From contig JACJZW010000014.1 of assembly GCA_020635355.1 (NCBI GenBank), forward strand, positions 1-64,000: a stretch of DNA of 64,000 nt. The letters are read 5' to 3'. Source of the stretch: Flavobacteriales bacterium (GTDB lineage Bacteria; Bacteroidota; Bacteroidia; NS11-12g; UBA9320). Positions 8,883 to 17,205 of the stretch are shown here, piece by piece. The notes beneath the pieces were generated by a model that saw only the letters and a program-made list of their open reading frames with translations, did not search any database and had not been told where the DNA came from. Positions within the stretch are counted from its first letter, which is position 1. Each line of letters opens with the position of its first letter. Position numbers and translations under genes: made by a program.

Positions 8883-8963
8883 ACCGAGCGAAGCGAGCGT
8901 CACGGGCTATCCGCTAACTGCTAACCTTTTGCGCTGACCGAGCGAAGCGAGCGTCACGGGCTA
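8880..8963. repeat. Two copies of a 30-bp repeat with intervening GCTAACC words
   Basis: A 30-bp sequence starting CTGACCGAGCGAAGCG and ending CACGGGCTA occurs identically at 8880-8909 and 8934-8963. Between them lie heptamers GCTATCC, GCTAACT and GCTAACC (8906-8926). The remaining spacer to 9044 shows no further recognisable feature. Confidence 0.85.
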
Positions 8964-9044
8964 ACTGCTATCGGACAACCGCTCCCATGTGTATGTGAAC
9001 GCATATCCAGTCTTCGTAACAAGACCGTAAGTAGTAAAGGAAAT

Positions 9045-9431
9045 TTAGTCCTTCTGATCCTCAGAAAGCTCTTGTCGGAACTTACGATAAGGAGAGGCGA
9101 GATACACCATCAGCAAACGTGAGAGCCTCAAATGCAGCGGAGTTAAAAGGAGTGAGGTCCCAATAACAATGGCACTGGTGCTCATCAGAGGAGGTTCTTC
9201 CTGAGTGGAATAAATGATAACCGAAACAAAAACCACGGTGGCTACCACCAGGGCATAGCTAAAGTACATGGCTCCCCAAAAAAATCCGGGTTCGGATTCA
9301 TACTTCACCTTGCAATGACTGCAATGGGTATGCACTTCCCGAAACTTAGAACTAAACAGGGAATGTGTGAAGATATTTCCTCGATGACATTGGGGACATT
9401 TCCCCTTGAGAAAGGCTTGAAATCCAGTCAT
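9045..9431 (-). CDS. DUF983 family zinc-ribbon membrane protein
   Basis: This 128-residue protein begins with a zinc-ribbon-like region carrying two CxxC pairs (C12/C15 and C37/C40), followed by two membrane helices, the normal layout of DUF983. The family is often encoded with heme-copper oxidase genes, and here it is the last gene of the oxidase operon. The start at 9431 is chosen because its ATG overlaps the upstream stop codon by one base (TAATG); an upstream in-frame alternative at 9461 would overlap the previous gene by 31 bp. The molecular role is not established. Confidence 0.85.
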   Translation of the reverse strand: MTGFQAFLKGKCPQCHRGNIFTHSLFSSKFREVHTHCSHCKVKYESEPGFFWGAMYFSYALVVATVVFVSVIIYSTQEEPPLMSTSAIVIGTSLLLTPLHLRLSRLLMVYLASPYRKFRQELSEDQKD

Positions 9432-9676
9432 TACCGACTCTTTCGATAATTGCGGTACCAAACTGTTCCAACCACTGCCACTAATATATAAGGGGTTGCC
9501 AGGAGGTAGAGAATACCTTTATTCAGACCAATACCTACCGTGTTACCCTCATTTTGCATGGCTGATTCAACCGCACTTCTACACATAGGACATTGTGCGA
9601 AAGCTTCACTACCCAGCATGGAGAAGATCGTCACTAGAAGCAAGGCTACAACAAGGCGCTTGGTGAACTGTTTCAT
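9431..9676 (-). CDS. Small CxxC membrane protein of the oxidase operon
   Basis: An 81-residue protein with a signal peptide or first helix (about 8-27) followed directly by CPMC (C29, C32), a short linker and one membrane helix (about 52-73) ending in basic residues. The cysteine pair would face the periplasm just outside the membrane. It lies between an FkbM-type methyltransferase (4-bp ATGA overlap) and DUF983 (1-bp overlap). Position and CxxC motif suggest a metal or redox role in oxidase assembly, but this is inference; the protein itself is uncharacterised. Confidence 0.75.
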   Translation of the reverse strand: MKQFTKRLVVALLLVTIFSMLGSEAFAQCPMCRSAVESAMQNEGNTVGIGLNKGILYLLATPYILVAVVGTVWYRNYRKSR

Positions 9677-10425
9677 GATGCCGCAAAGTTAGTTGAATTG
9701 GGTATAAAGAAGAAGTTCTGACCGGTGTGCTGATAAGAATCATACACGGCCAATTTCCCCTGATGCAGAACCTGAATGGAGTAACCCAGTTGGTTCATCA
9801 ACTCAAAACAATTGTATCGATTTTGATTGTCCCACAACTCACAATAGATGATGGGCTTATCCCGCTTAAGTATTTCCTTAGCCCCTTCCAGTACATGAAA
9901 TTCAAAATTCTCAACATCCATTTTAATGGCACTGATTCGCTTACCGTTGCCGGGATTGAGGGTGTCCAGACAATGAATTTCCGTGGTGTATTTTTCGCCT
10001 TCGTTGAAAGAGGTGATTTCCTCAGTGACTACATGACTCAGTCCCTGCTTTCGCACCCGATCCACTACCGGTAAGATCATTTCAACCGTCCCATCATAAT
10101 TACCCAAAGCCGAGTCAATGATGTTCAGGTTCTCCAATTGAAAGGTGCGCTTGATTCGCCGGAGTGTATTTACATTCAATGGAATGGGTTCAAAGGCATA
10201 TACCGATCCATTTCCAACGGATTTGGAGAGGTAGTAGGACATAATGCCAATGTTGGCGCCAATGTCTAAAACCGAATCCCCTTTATTGATGAACTTCAGA
10301 AAATGAAAGAAGTCGTTCTCATGCCGGTCCTTTCGTAGCGTCTTTATCTTGTACCACGAGAACACAACCATGTAGGTGTTCAGACCGAGTACTTTTTGAA
10401 GTATATATTGAATGAAGGACTTCAA
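9673..10425 (-). CDS. FkbM family methyltransferase
   Basis: A 250-residue SAM-dependent methyltransferase of FkbM type. The SAM-binding motif I VLDIGANIGIMS lies at about residues 53-64, followed by AFEPIPLNVNTL, and the FkbM signature IKMDVENFEFHVLEGA is near 165-180. Members usually O-methylate sugars or secondary metabolites. Its location is odd: it sits between DUF420 (6 bp away) and the small CxxC gene inside the oxidase operon, where no sugar modification would be expected. It may have been inserted by chance or modify an unknown substrate; the sequence does not decide. Confidence 0.85.
   Translation of the reverse strand: MKSFIQYILQKVLGLNTYMVVFSWYKIKTLRKDRHENDFFHFLKFINKGDSVLDIGANIGIMSYYLSKSVGNGSVYAFEPIPLNVNTLRRIKRTFQLENLNIIDSALGNYDGTVEMILPVVDRVRKQGLSHVVTEEITSFNEGEKYTTEIHCLDTLNPGNGKRISAIKMDVENFEFHVLEGAKEILKRDKPIIYCELWDNQNRYNCFELMNQLGYSIQVLHQGKLAVYDSYQHTGQNFFFIPNSTNFAAS
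9684..9691 (-). promoter_or_regulatory. Putative internal -7 box before the CxxC protein
   Basis: Minus-strand TAACTTTG matches TAnnTTTG and lies 7 bp before the ATG at 9676, inside the 3' end of the methyltransferase gene. If active, transcripts would be almost leaderless. It could allow the last two genes of the operon to be expressed separately. Confidence 0.35.
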
Positions 10426-10431
10426 TGAGGA

Positions 10432-10962
10432 TTAAAAGGTATAGTATGGACTGATCATAAGATAAACAATCACGCCCGTGATGGTCACATACAACCAAAT
10501 GGGGAAGGTAAACTTAACAATTTTCCGGTGACCAACGATGTTGTTGTTCAAGGCTCGATGAAAGGTAACTAACACCAGAGGCAGCACTGCGGCCGCACTA
10601 ATGATGTGTGAAATCAGAAAGTAATAATACACATAGGAAATCAATCCGGTTCCACCATAGGTTTGCTCCTCAACAAAGTAGTGAAACACCACGTAAGAAA
10701 TCAGAAAAAGAGCCGAAAGGCAAAAGGTGGTGATGTTCAGTCGTTTGTGAAGATCCACTTTTTTGCGTCGTATGGCCCGGTAACTTAAAATCAGCAGCAC
10801 ACTACAGATCGAATTGATGATGGCATTGAGCTTTGGCAGGAAGTGAACAAAATCCGGATACTGCTCGGGAGCTGGGATTAATCTACGGTTCAGTAAAACA
10901 ACCAGTACAAAAACAACGATGGAAACAACGAGGGCAAGTCGGAAAAAGGCCTTATCGCTCAT
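10432..10962 (-). CDS. DUF420 membrane protein (oxidase-associated)
   Basis: This 176-residue protein has about five membrane helices and conserved histidines (VHFLPKLNAI, VVFHYFVEE, LLISHIISAA, VTFHRALN) typical of DUF420/YozB proteins. The family co-occurs with SCO and heme-copper oxidases and is thought to help copper or heme handling during assembly. Here it follows the SCO gene by 10 bp. The family assignment is firm and the function is inferred from context. Confidence 0.88.
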   Translation of the reverse strand: MSDKAFFRLALVVSIVVFVLVVLLNRRLIPAPEQYPDFVHFLPKLNAIINSICSVLLILSYRAIRRKKVDLHKRLNITTFCLSALFLISYVVFHYFVEEQTYGGTGLISYVYYYFLISHIISAAAVLPLVLVTFHRALNNNIVGHRKIVKFTFPIWLYVTITGVIVYLMISPYYTF

Positions 10963-10972
10963 GTGGTAGGAT

Positions 10973-11620
10973 TTATTTTTTGTGGTGATATTCTGCTAAT
11001 AGAACATGAATACCGTCTCTTAGTTCTTTATAAAATGATGGATTTTCATTCGATTCGAAATATCCCCGAACACGATGTTCTTTATCAATCAGAACAATGG
11101 TGGTACTGTGTATGAAGTCGTATTCGCCATCCGGTCTCGGAGCAACTACATGGTAATGGTTTTGAGCCAGATCGTAAATTTCTGATTTCGGGCCCGTGAG
11201 GAATTTCCATTTGTCGGATGAATAACCATAACGCTGGGAATAGGCCCGAAGGGCTTCAACTGTGTCTTGTGCAGGATTTACGGTATGGGAGATGAACACA
11301 ACGTCTTCCGTATTCTGAAACTTGTCCACGGCTAGCCGTAGGTTGTTGTTCATCCTGGGACAGATGGAAGGACACGTTGCGTAGAAGAAATTCGCGACGA
11401 TGATTTTATCCTTGAAGTCGTCCAGACCAACGGTGTCGCCATTCTGATCTATTAACGAGAAGTCCCGTAAGGTCCAGGGTGTTTTGGTGCCATCCATTTC
11501 GGTTTCACCAAATATCTCCAACGGGTGATAACGTTCCTCCGCATTTTTCCATAACACATAGAAAATGATCGGAACGAGAAAAAGGGCGAAGAAAATAAGC
11601 TTGCCCTTCCAGTTTTTCAT
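10973..11620 (-). CDS. SCO1/SenC family copper chaperone
   Basis: SCO proteins deliver copper to the CuA site of cytochrome oxidase subunit II. This 215-residue protein has one N-terminal membrane anchor (about 7-24) and a thioredoxin-like periplasmic domain. The copper ligands are intact: C83 and C87 in CPSICP, and H171 in the FIHSTT segment. It sits within the oxidase operon, 10 bp after subunit IV, matching its expected partner, the CuA domain of the operon's first gene. Confidence 0.94.
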   Translation of the reverse strand: MKNWKGKLIFFALFLVPIIFYVLWKNAEERYHPLEIFGETEMDGTKTPWTLRDFSLIDQNGDTVGLDDFKDKIIVANFFYATCPSICPRMNNNLRLAVDKFQNTEDVVFISHTVNPAQDTVEALRAYSQRYGYSSDKWKFLTGPKSEIYDLAQNHYHVVAPRPDGEYDFIHSTTIVLIDKEHRVRGYFESNENPSFYKELRDGIHVLLAEYHHKK

Positions 11621-11630
11621 AGTGATGGAA

Positions 11631-11990
11631 TTACCAGATCAGCGTGTTCCAAACATGGGCTTCCTGCAGAAGCCAAATAATGAGGTACACAACAAAAATC
11701 ATTGGGAGCACGATCGTCATTTTTAATACCTTCTGCTCATAATGCAGGTGCATGAAGATGTAGACGATGAATGCTGCTTTCATGATTCCCAGCCCGATGA
11801 AAACTATGTTTCTGAACATTCCCGGATCCAGTTGGAAGTACAAGAGGATATCCAGAATAGTTACAAAGAACAGAAACCAAAAGGTTCTCCAAAGCGCTTT
11901 GGTTCCGTGGCTATGCGCCTTAGGAACCCAAACGGTTGGGTCGTAGTTCTCTTCGTCGTGGATGTCGATATTGGTATTGTGATGTGCCAT
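11631..11990 (-). CDS. Cytochrome c oxidase subunit IV
   Basis: A 119-residue protein with three predicted helices preceded by an acidic, histidine-containing N-terminus, matching prokaryotic cytochrome c oxidase subunit IV. The MKAAFIVYIFMHLHYE segment is typical of the family. It lies 20 bp after the larger subunit III gene and 10 bp before SCO. It is a structural subunit without cofactors. Confidence 0.88.
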   Translation of the reverse strand: MAHHNTNIDIHDEENYDPTVWVPKAHSHGTKALWRTFWFLFFVTILDILLYFQLDPGMFRNIVFIGLGIMKAAFIVYIFMHLHYEQKVLKMTIVLPMIFVVYLIIWLLQEAHVWNTLIW

Positions 11991-12010
11991 GATATTCAGT
12001 TTTTAGTAGG

Positions 12011-12766
12011 TTAGATCAGGTAGAAGAAGGTAAATACAAACACCCACACGAGATCTACAAAGTGCCAGTATAAACCGGTTTTTTCAACCATTTCATAATG
12101 CCCTCGTTTTTCATAGGTGCCCCGAAGGACGTTCAAGAAGATGATGACGTTAATCACCACCCCACTAAATACGTGGAATCCGTGGAATCCGGTTACTATG
12201 AAGAACAGCGCGGCAAAGGTCACCGGCCCAAATGGGTTCGAATACAGTGTTGCCCCTTCCCCGATAAATTGAGTCCATTCCCAAGCCTGACAGCCCAGAA
12301 AGGCCAACCCTCCAAGGATGGTCAGGAACATATTGATGGCCACGCTACGTTTATCCATCCGTTGCCCCGCTTCAACCGCCAGTACCATCGTAACGCTACT
12401 GAAGATCAGAATAAAGGTCATCAAGCTCACAAACAGCAGTGGAAGGTGTAATCCGTGCAGGAATGGGAAGTGGTTGAAAACCAGATCCGGTGATGGCCAG
12501 TGAGACTCACTGAATACGCCAGTGGCCTGCATGGTTTCAACAAATCCATCGTGGTATTTTTCATGCAAATCCTGTCCAAAACTGATCTCTTCGATCACCG
12601 CTGATGGAAAGGAAAAGCGTACTGCCCCGTAGCCTACCAACAAGGATGAGAAGGTGAAGGCATCAGATAGCAGAAAGATCCACATCATAAACTTCCCATA
12701 GCTCACTCGGAACGGTGATTTTCCTCCGGCCCAGGTGGGCAATGCGTTTACTGCGTTACTTGACAT
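12011..12766 (-). CDS. Cytochrome c oxidase subunit III (long form)
   Basis: This 251-residue protein has seven predicted membrane helices and the conserved subunit III C-terminus (GLYWHFVDLVWVFVF) plus the VTGFHGFHVFSG motif. It is the first of two adjacent subunit III-like proteins read in tandem order after the 207-residue copy, 6 bp downstream of it. Subunit III stabilises proton pumping by subunit I. The two copies may form one complex or belong to alternative assemblies; the tandem arrangement occurs in other Bacteroidota oxidase operons. Confidence 0.92.
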   Translation of the reverse strand: MSSNAVNALPTWAGGKSPFRVSYGKFMMWIFLLSDAFTFSSLLVGYGAVRFSFPSAVIEEISFGQDLHEKYHDGFVETMQATGVFSESHWPSPDLVFNHFPFLHGLHLPLLFVSLMTFILIFSSVTMVLAVEAGQRMDKRSVAINMFLTILGGLAFLGCQAWEWTQFIGEGATLYSNPFGPVTFAALFFIVTGFHGFHVFSGVVINVIIFLNVLRGTYEKRGHYEMVEKTGLYWHFVDLVWVFVFTFFYLI

Positions 12767-12772
12767 AATCGT

Positions 12773-13396
12773 TTAGAATTGCGTTGCAAAATATAAAAAC
12801 GTGTATAAATAAATCCAGAGCGCACCCACGAAATGCCAATAGGTATTGCATAGGTTGATGGACAATAAATTCTTTTTGTGAACCTGAAACATCAGGCTCT
12901 TAACTAATACCACGGAAAGGAAAATCAATCCGCCCAAAAGGTGAGCCAGGTGAAGCCCAACCAAGGCGATGATGAATGATCCTGAAACCATTCCATTTTC
13001 ACCTCCATTTGCCGGCACAAAGAACACACCTCTGTTGGCCAGATCCAACCATCCCAGGTACTGGTATGCCACAAAGCCAATCCCGAAAATTAATGTGGCG
13101 AGAAGGGCCAATCGCGAAGTCTGCAATTCATCTTTTTTAGCACCGCGATACGCCAGCCACATGGTAAGGCTGGATAATAGTACCATAACTGTGGAATAAA
13201 TGAACTGTACAGGCAACTCAAATTGAAACCAGTTGCCCTCGGCACGACGAACAATTAACGCACTGGTTAAACCGGCGAACAGCATGAACATCCCTACCAT
13301 TAACAGGATAAGGGTGAACTTTCGCGGGTGCATCCGTTGTTCGCTTTTTGTGGTATTCATATGTGCAACTGCTTGCATCGTTAACTCGTCATTCAA
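12773..13396 (-). CDS. Cytochrome c oxidase subunit III (short form)
   Basis: A 207-residue protein with five predicted helices and the subunit III fingerprint (LHLAHLLGGLIFL and the terminal NTYWHFVGALWIYL). It overlaps the end of the heme O synthase gene by 4 bp, implying translational coupling. It lacks the first two helices of the seven-helix form, as in many bacterial five-helix subunit III proteins, and is followed immediately by the long form. Confidence 0.9.
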   Translation of the reverse strand: MNDELTMQAVAHMNTTKSEQRMHPRKFTLILLMVGMFMLFAGLTSALIVRRAEGNWFQFELPVQFIYSTVMVLLSSLTMWLAYRGAKKDELQTSRLALLATLIFGIGFVAYQYLGWLDLANRGVFFVPANGGENGMVSGSFIIALVGLHLAHLLGGLIFLSVVLVKSLMFQVHKKNLLSINLCNTYWHFVGALWIYLYTFLYFATQF

Positions 13397-14283
13397 ATCT
13401 TATCAATCAGGTAGGCCAATAGCACCAGTGGATTGTATACGATTGAATAGAACATCAATTTTTTAGCATCTTCGGTTGAGCAACTTCGATAAAACCGAAG
13501 GCCCTGAAATAAAAACAGTCCACCTGCCAGTACGGCGATAATGGCTGATATCCAACCTGTGTATCCCAAATACCAGGGTAATAAACTAACTGGAATCAAC
13601 AGGAAAATGTACCAGATGGTAATTACCGCTGACTTACGATCCTTTCCTGATTTACTTGGAAGTAACCGATAACCGGCTCGTTTATAATCCTCGTCCAGTA
13701 TCCAGGCAATGGACCAGAAATGAGGGAATTGCCAGATAAACTGAATCGCAAACAAGACCCAACCTCCAATGGTAATGCTTCCGGTGGCGGCAGCCCATCC
13801 CAGTAATGGCGGAATGGCTCCCGGGAAAGCTCCAACGAAAACAGCAATTGGGCTGATTCGTTTCAGCGGGGTGTACAGGAAGGCATAACTCATCAGTGCA
13901 AAGAACCCAAGCCAACCGCTAATGGGATTTAGGAATGAGCCTAAAATATACACACCAATGAATCCGGAGATCACACAGAAGATGGCCGCTTCCTGAACAG
14001 ACATACGTTGGGTGGCAACCGGTCGGTTATTGGTACGGATCATTAACTTGTCGAAGTTTCGCTCAATGATCTGATTGAGACCATTGGACGAAGCCACAAC
14101 GAGGAAACCTCCCAGGCTTAATGCCCAGATGGCCGACATATTGGTTTCGGGTCCTGCGGCAATGAGGAAACCAAAAACAGCCGACAAAACAACGGTAAAG
14201 GTTAACCGAGTTTTCATCAGCTGATGATAATCCTGGACCTTAGCCCGAACTCTGTTTTGCGATATGGCGACGGTCTTATGCAT
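13393..14283 (-). CDS. ctaB: Protoheme IX farnesyltransferase (heme O synthase)
   Basis: CtaB/CyoE attaches a farnesyl group to heme B to make heme O. The 296-residue protein is a UbiA-type polytopic enzyme with about nine helices. The prenyl-diphosphate motif NQIIERNFDKLMIRTNNRP lies near residues 70-88, and a second acidic motif, WILDEDYKRAGYRLLP, near 190-205. It overlaps the heme A synthase gene by 8 bp and subunit III by 4 bp, so heme supply is translated together with the oxidase. Confidence 0.95.
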   Translation of the reverse strand: MHKTVAISQNRVRAKVQDYHQLMKTRLTFTVVLSAVFGFLIAAGPETNMSAIWALSLGGFLVVASSNGLNQIIERNFDKLMIRTNNRPVATQRMSVQEAAIFCVISGFIGVYILGSFLNPISGWLGFFALMSYAFLYTPLKRISPIAVFVGAFPGAIPPLLGWAAATGSITIGGWVLFAIQFIWQFPHFWSIAWILDEDYKRAGYRLLPSKSGKDRKSAVITIWYIFLLIPVSLLPWYLGYTGWISAIIAVLAGGLFLFQGLRFYRSCSTEDAKKLMFYSIVYNPLVLLAYLIDKI

Positions 14284-15310
14284 GGATAGGAGACGGCGCT
14301 TTGAATTCGTGAATGGTTAGGTAGATCAAACCGCTGAGCATAAGACTCCCGGCAACAACATGTACCAATTGACTTACCACGGGGAATGAATACCAAATAT
14401 TGAGCGTTCCGGTTATAATCTGTATGCCCACCAAAATCAGGGCCGCCAGATACCATGAACGTATGCGTGTTCGGGTATGAAATTTTCGATCCTGATACCA
14501 GATTGTCAACAAAACGATGGCTAAAATCGGAGCGATGATTCGATGAATAGCGAATACGTTGCCCATCATTAGGATTTGATCAACTGGGAGAAGATCGGAG
14601 GTTCTACGAAGAATATCTACTTCCTCCCGAACCAGGGTTCCGCTGATCAATTGAAGCAGCCCAATGGTGAGGGCAAATACAATGAGACCACGACGGGAAG
14701 AAATGGATTCACCTGCTAAAGAGGTGTTTCCACTACTGTAACCCAGCATAAAAAAGGCAACAGCTAAAAAGGCCAGAATGAAGTGAATGGTTACCATGCC
14801 ACCAAACAGGTTGGTGTCTACCACAATGGATCCAAGCCATCCATTATACCCAACCAAAACCAACCCTATGATGGTATACACCACTTTCATCTTATTGGTT
14901 TTCCAGAAGCTCAGGCTAAATACCACGGCTAAGAGGGCAAAGAAGCCGGTAAGCGCACCCCATAGACGGTTAATATATTCGGTATAGGCCTTCCCAACAT
15001 TGAACGCATGAGGTTCCAGTAACCAGGTGGTTCCCTGAATTTCCTCTGCCCGTTGAGTCATTCCCATACTATTTAGAACTGAGATCAATCGTTCTATTTT
15101 TTTTTCACGCTTTTCGGTGTACTGTTCCTGATAGTCGGCTGGAAGCTGATCCTCTGAGGTGGGGGGAACCCACTGACCAAAACACTTTGGCCAATCGGGG
15201 CATCCCATTCCGGCACCGGTTACCCGTACCAGTCCTCCCAAAAAGAAGAGCACCAGAACGGCTACGATGGTTAAACCACTAAACCGATGGTACAGCTTCG
15301 CTTTATCCAA
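14276..15310 (-). CDS. ctaA: Heme A synthase (COX15/CtaA family)
   Basis: Converts heme O to heme A by oxidising the C8 methyl group, in the inner membrane. The 344-residue protein has eight predicted helices and the paired histidine segments of the family (VTIHFILAF, VFAIHRIIAP, SQLVHVVAGS). The N-terminal GLVRVTGAGMGCPDWPKCFGQWVPP motif region is characteristic. It lies 4 bp after subunit I and overlaps ctaB. The presence of ctaA supports an aa3-type oxidase. Confidence 0.94.
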   Translation of the reverse strand: MDKAKLYHRFSGLTIVAVLVLFFLGGLVRVTGAGMGCPDWPKCFGQWVPPTSEDQLPADYQEQYTEKREKKIERLISVLNSMGMTQRAEEIQGTTWLLEPHAFNVGKAYTEYINRLWGALTGFFALLAVVFSLSFWKTNKMKVVYTIIGLVLVGYNGWLGSIVVDTNLFGGMVTIHFILAFLAVAFFMLGYSSGNTSLAGESISSRRGLIVFALTIGLLQLISGTLVREEVDILRRTSDLLPVDQILMMGNVFAIHRIIAPILAIVLLTIWYQDRKFHTRTRIRSWYLAALILVGIQIITGTLNIWYSFPVVSQLVHVVAGSLMLSGLIYLTIHEFKAPSPIHA

Positions 15311-15314
15311 GTTC

Positions 15315-17180
15315 TCAGGCTTTAGTTAACCCAAGCCAATTTTTCAATAATCCCCAGAACATTACACGCTCTGGTGTTTCCTTTTCTTCTGGTGCAACCG
15401 GGGTTACTGGTTCATACGATACTTCTTCCGGTGCGCCCTTATCAGGAACGTTTTGCGGAATGAAGTCGGAATCCGAATCCGGATGGCTGTAGTCATACGC
15501 CCAACGATAAACGGTTGGGATTTCACCTGGCCAGTTACCGTGAATGTGCTCAACAGGAGCGGTCCATTCAAGTGTATTTGCACTCCATGGGTTTTGTACG
15601 GCTTTTTCACCGATTGCCATGCTGGAGAAGAAGTTGTAAAGGAAAACGAGCTGGGCAATACCACCCAGGATTGCGGCCAACGTGATGAATACGTTTACAT
15701 CAAGCCAAGGCGCAAACTCTGGAAGAATATTGAACTCGTAGTATCGTCGTGGTACACCGGCCAATCCCTGGAAGTGCATCGGGAAGAATACGAGGTAGGC
15801 CGAGATGAACGTCAACCAGAAGTGAACATAACCCAAGGTCTTATTCATCATTCTGCCGAACATACGCGGATACCAGTGATAAATTCCGGCCATCATACCA
15901 AAGATGGCAGATGATCCCATAACCAGGTGGAAGTGGGCTACAACGAAGTAGGTATCGTGAAGGGCAATGTCCAAAGCGGCATTCCCGAGGAAGATCCCCG
16001 TCAAACCTCCGGTAATGAATAAGGACACCAAACCAATGGCGAACATCATTCCGTTCGTGAAGCGTATACTGCCCCGCCAAAGGGTGGCCAGATAGTTAAA
16101 GGTTTTTACGGCCGATGGTACTGCGATAATCAAGGTCATGACCAGGAATACGGTTCCAAGCAGTGGATTCATTCCGGTGATAAACATGTGGTGACCCCAA
16201 ACCAGGAAGGACAACACAGAGATACCCATCAATGAAATCACCATGGCTGTATATCCAAAGATTGGCTTACGGGAGTTCACCGCAATGACTTCTGATGTAA
16301 TACCGAGAGCCGGCATAATGATGATGTATACCTCGGGGTGACCCAGGAACCAGAACAAGTGTTGGTAAAGAATTGGGCTACCACCGGTTTGTTCCATGGC
16401 TCCGATACCATTCATATAGATGTCAGACAAGTAGAAACTTGTTCCCGCCAAACGATCAAACATGAGCAGCAATCCACCACCGAGAAGTACCGGGAAGGAT
16501 AACAGACCCAAAATCGCTGTCAACAAGAAGGCCCAAATGGTCAACGGCAGTCTGTTCATAGACATACCTTTTGTACGCATATTCAACACCGTGGCGATGT
16601 AATTGATGCCACCCAACAGAGCCGATACAATGAACAGGATAATGGCGGTTAACCAAAGCGTCATACCTAAACCGGAACCCGGCATGGCCTCTGCTACGGC
16701 AGAAAGCGGTGGGTAAACGGTCCATCCACCTGAAGCAGGTCCGGTCTCAACAAACATGGACGACATCAGAACCACGCTCGAAAGAAAGAAGAACCAATAC
16801 GAAAGCATGTTCATAAAAGGCGATGCCATATCACGAGCGCCCACTTGCAATGGGATCAATAGGTTCGAGAAGGTACCACTCAATCCGGCCGTCAATACGT
16901 AAAATACCATGATGGTACCGTGAATGGTTACAAGCCCCATGTAGAATCCTGAATCAAGTCGTCCTTCTGGTGCCCACTTGTCACCAAACAACCAATTCAG
17001 AATCGGGAAATGTGAATCCGGCCAGGCAAGCTGGAGACGGAATAGAATGGACATGGCCACACCAACAACCCCCATAATAATACCTGTAATCAGGAATTGC
17101 TTGGAGATCATCTTGTGATCCATACTGAAAACGTACTTCGAAAGGAAGGTCTCTTTGTGATGTCCGTGATCGTTACTCAT
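15315..17180 (-). CDS. ctaD: Cytochrome c oxidase subunit I
   Basis: The catalytic subunit of the terminal oxidase, binding heme a and the heme a3-CuB centre and reducing oxygen to water while pumping protons. The 621-residue protein has about twelve helices. Visible signatures are GHPEVY near residue 280 (CuB histidine and cross-linked tyrosine), WGHHMF near 330 (two CuB histidines) and HDTYFVVAHFHLVMG near 410-425 (heme axial ligands). The C-terminal tail is long and acidic. It lies 25 bp after the cytochrome c/subunit II fusion gene. Confidence 0.97.
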   Translation of the reverse strand: MSNDHGHHKETFLSKYVFSMDHKMISKQFLITGIIMGVVGVAMSILFRLQLAWPDSHFPILNWLFGDKWAPEGRLDSGFYMGLVTIHGTIMVFYVLTAGLSGTFSNLLIPLQVGARDMASPFMNMLSYWFFFLSSVVLMSSMFVETGPASGGWTVYPPLSAVAEAMPGSGLGMTLWLTAIILFIVSALLGGINYIATVLNMRTKGMSMNRLPLTIWAFLLTAILGLLSFPVLLGGGLLLMFDRLAGTSFYLSDIYMNGIGAMEQTGGSPILYQHLFWFLGHPEVYIIIMPALGITSEVIAVNSRKPIFGYTAMVISLMGISVLSFLVWGHHMFITGMNPLLGTVFLVMTLIIAVPSAVKTFNYLATLWRGSIRFTNGMMFAIGLVSLFITGGLTGIFLGNAALDIALHDTYFVVAHFHLVMGSSAIFGMMAGIYHWYPRMFGRMMNKTLGYVHFWLTFISAYLVFFPMHFQGLAGVPRRYYEFNILPEFAPWLDVNVFITLAAILGGIAQLVFLYNFFSSMAIGEKAVQNPWSANTLEWTAPVEHIHGNWPGEIPTVYRWAYDYSHPDSDSDFIPQNVPDKGAPEEVSYEPVTPVAPEEKETPERVMFWGLLKNWLGLTKA

Positions 17181-17205
17181 CTTCTTATCTTCAGGGGTTT
17201 GTTAC

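Noticed and set aside
8721..8963. Possible CRISPR array in the recA spacer
   Set aside because: The repeats are contiguous 7-bp words and a duplicated 30-mer, with no regularly spaced unique spacers and no cas genes nearby.
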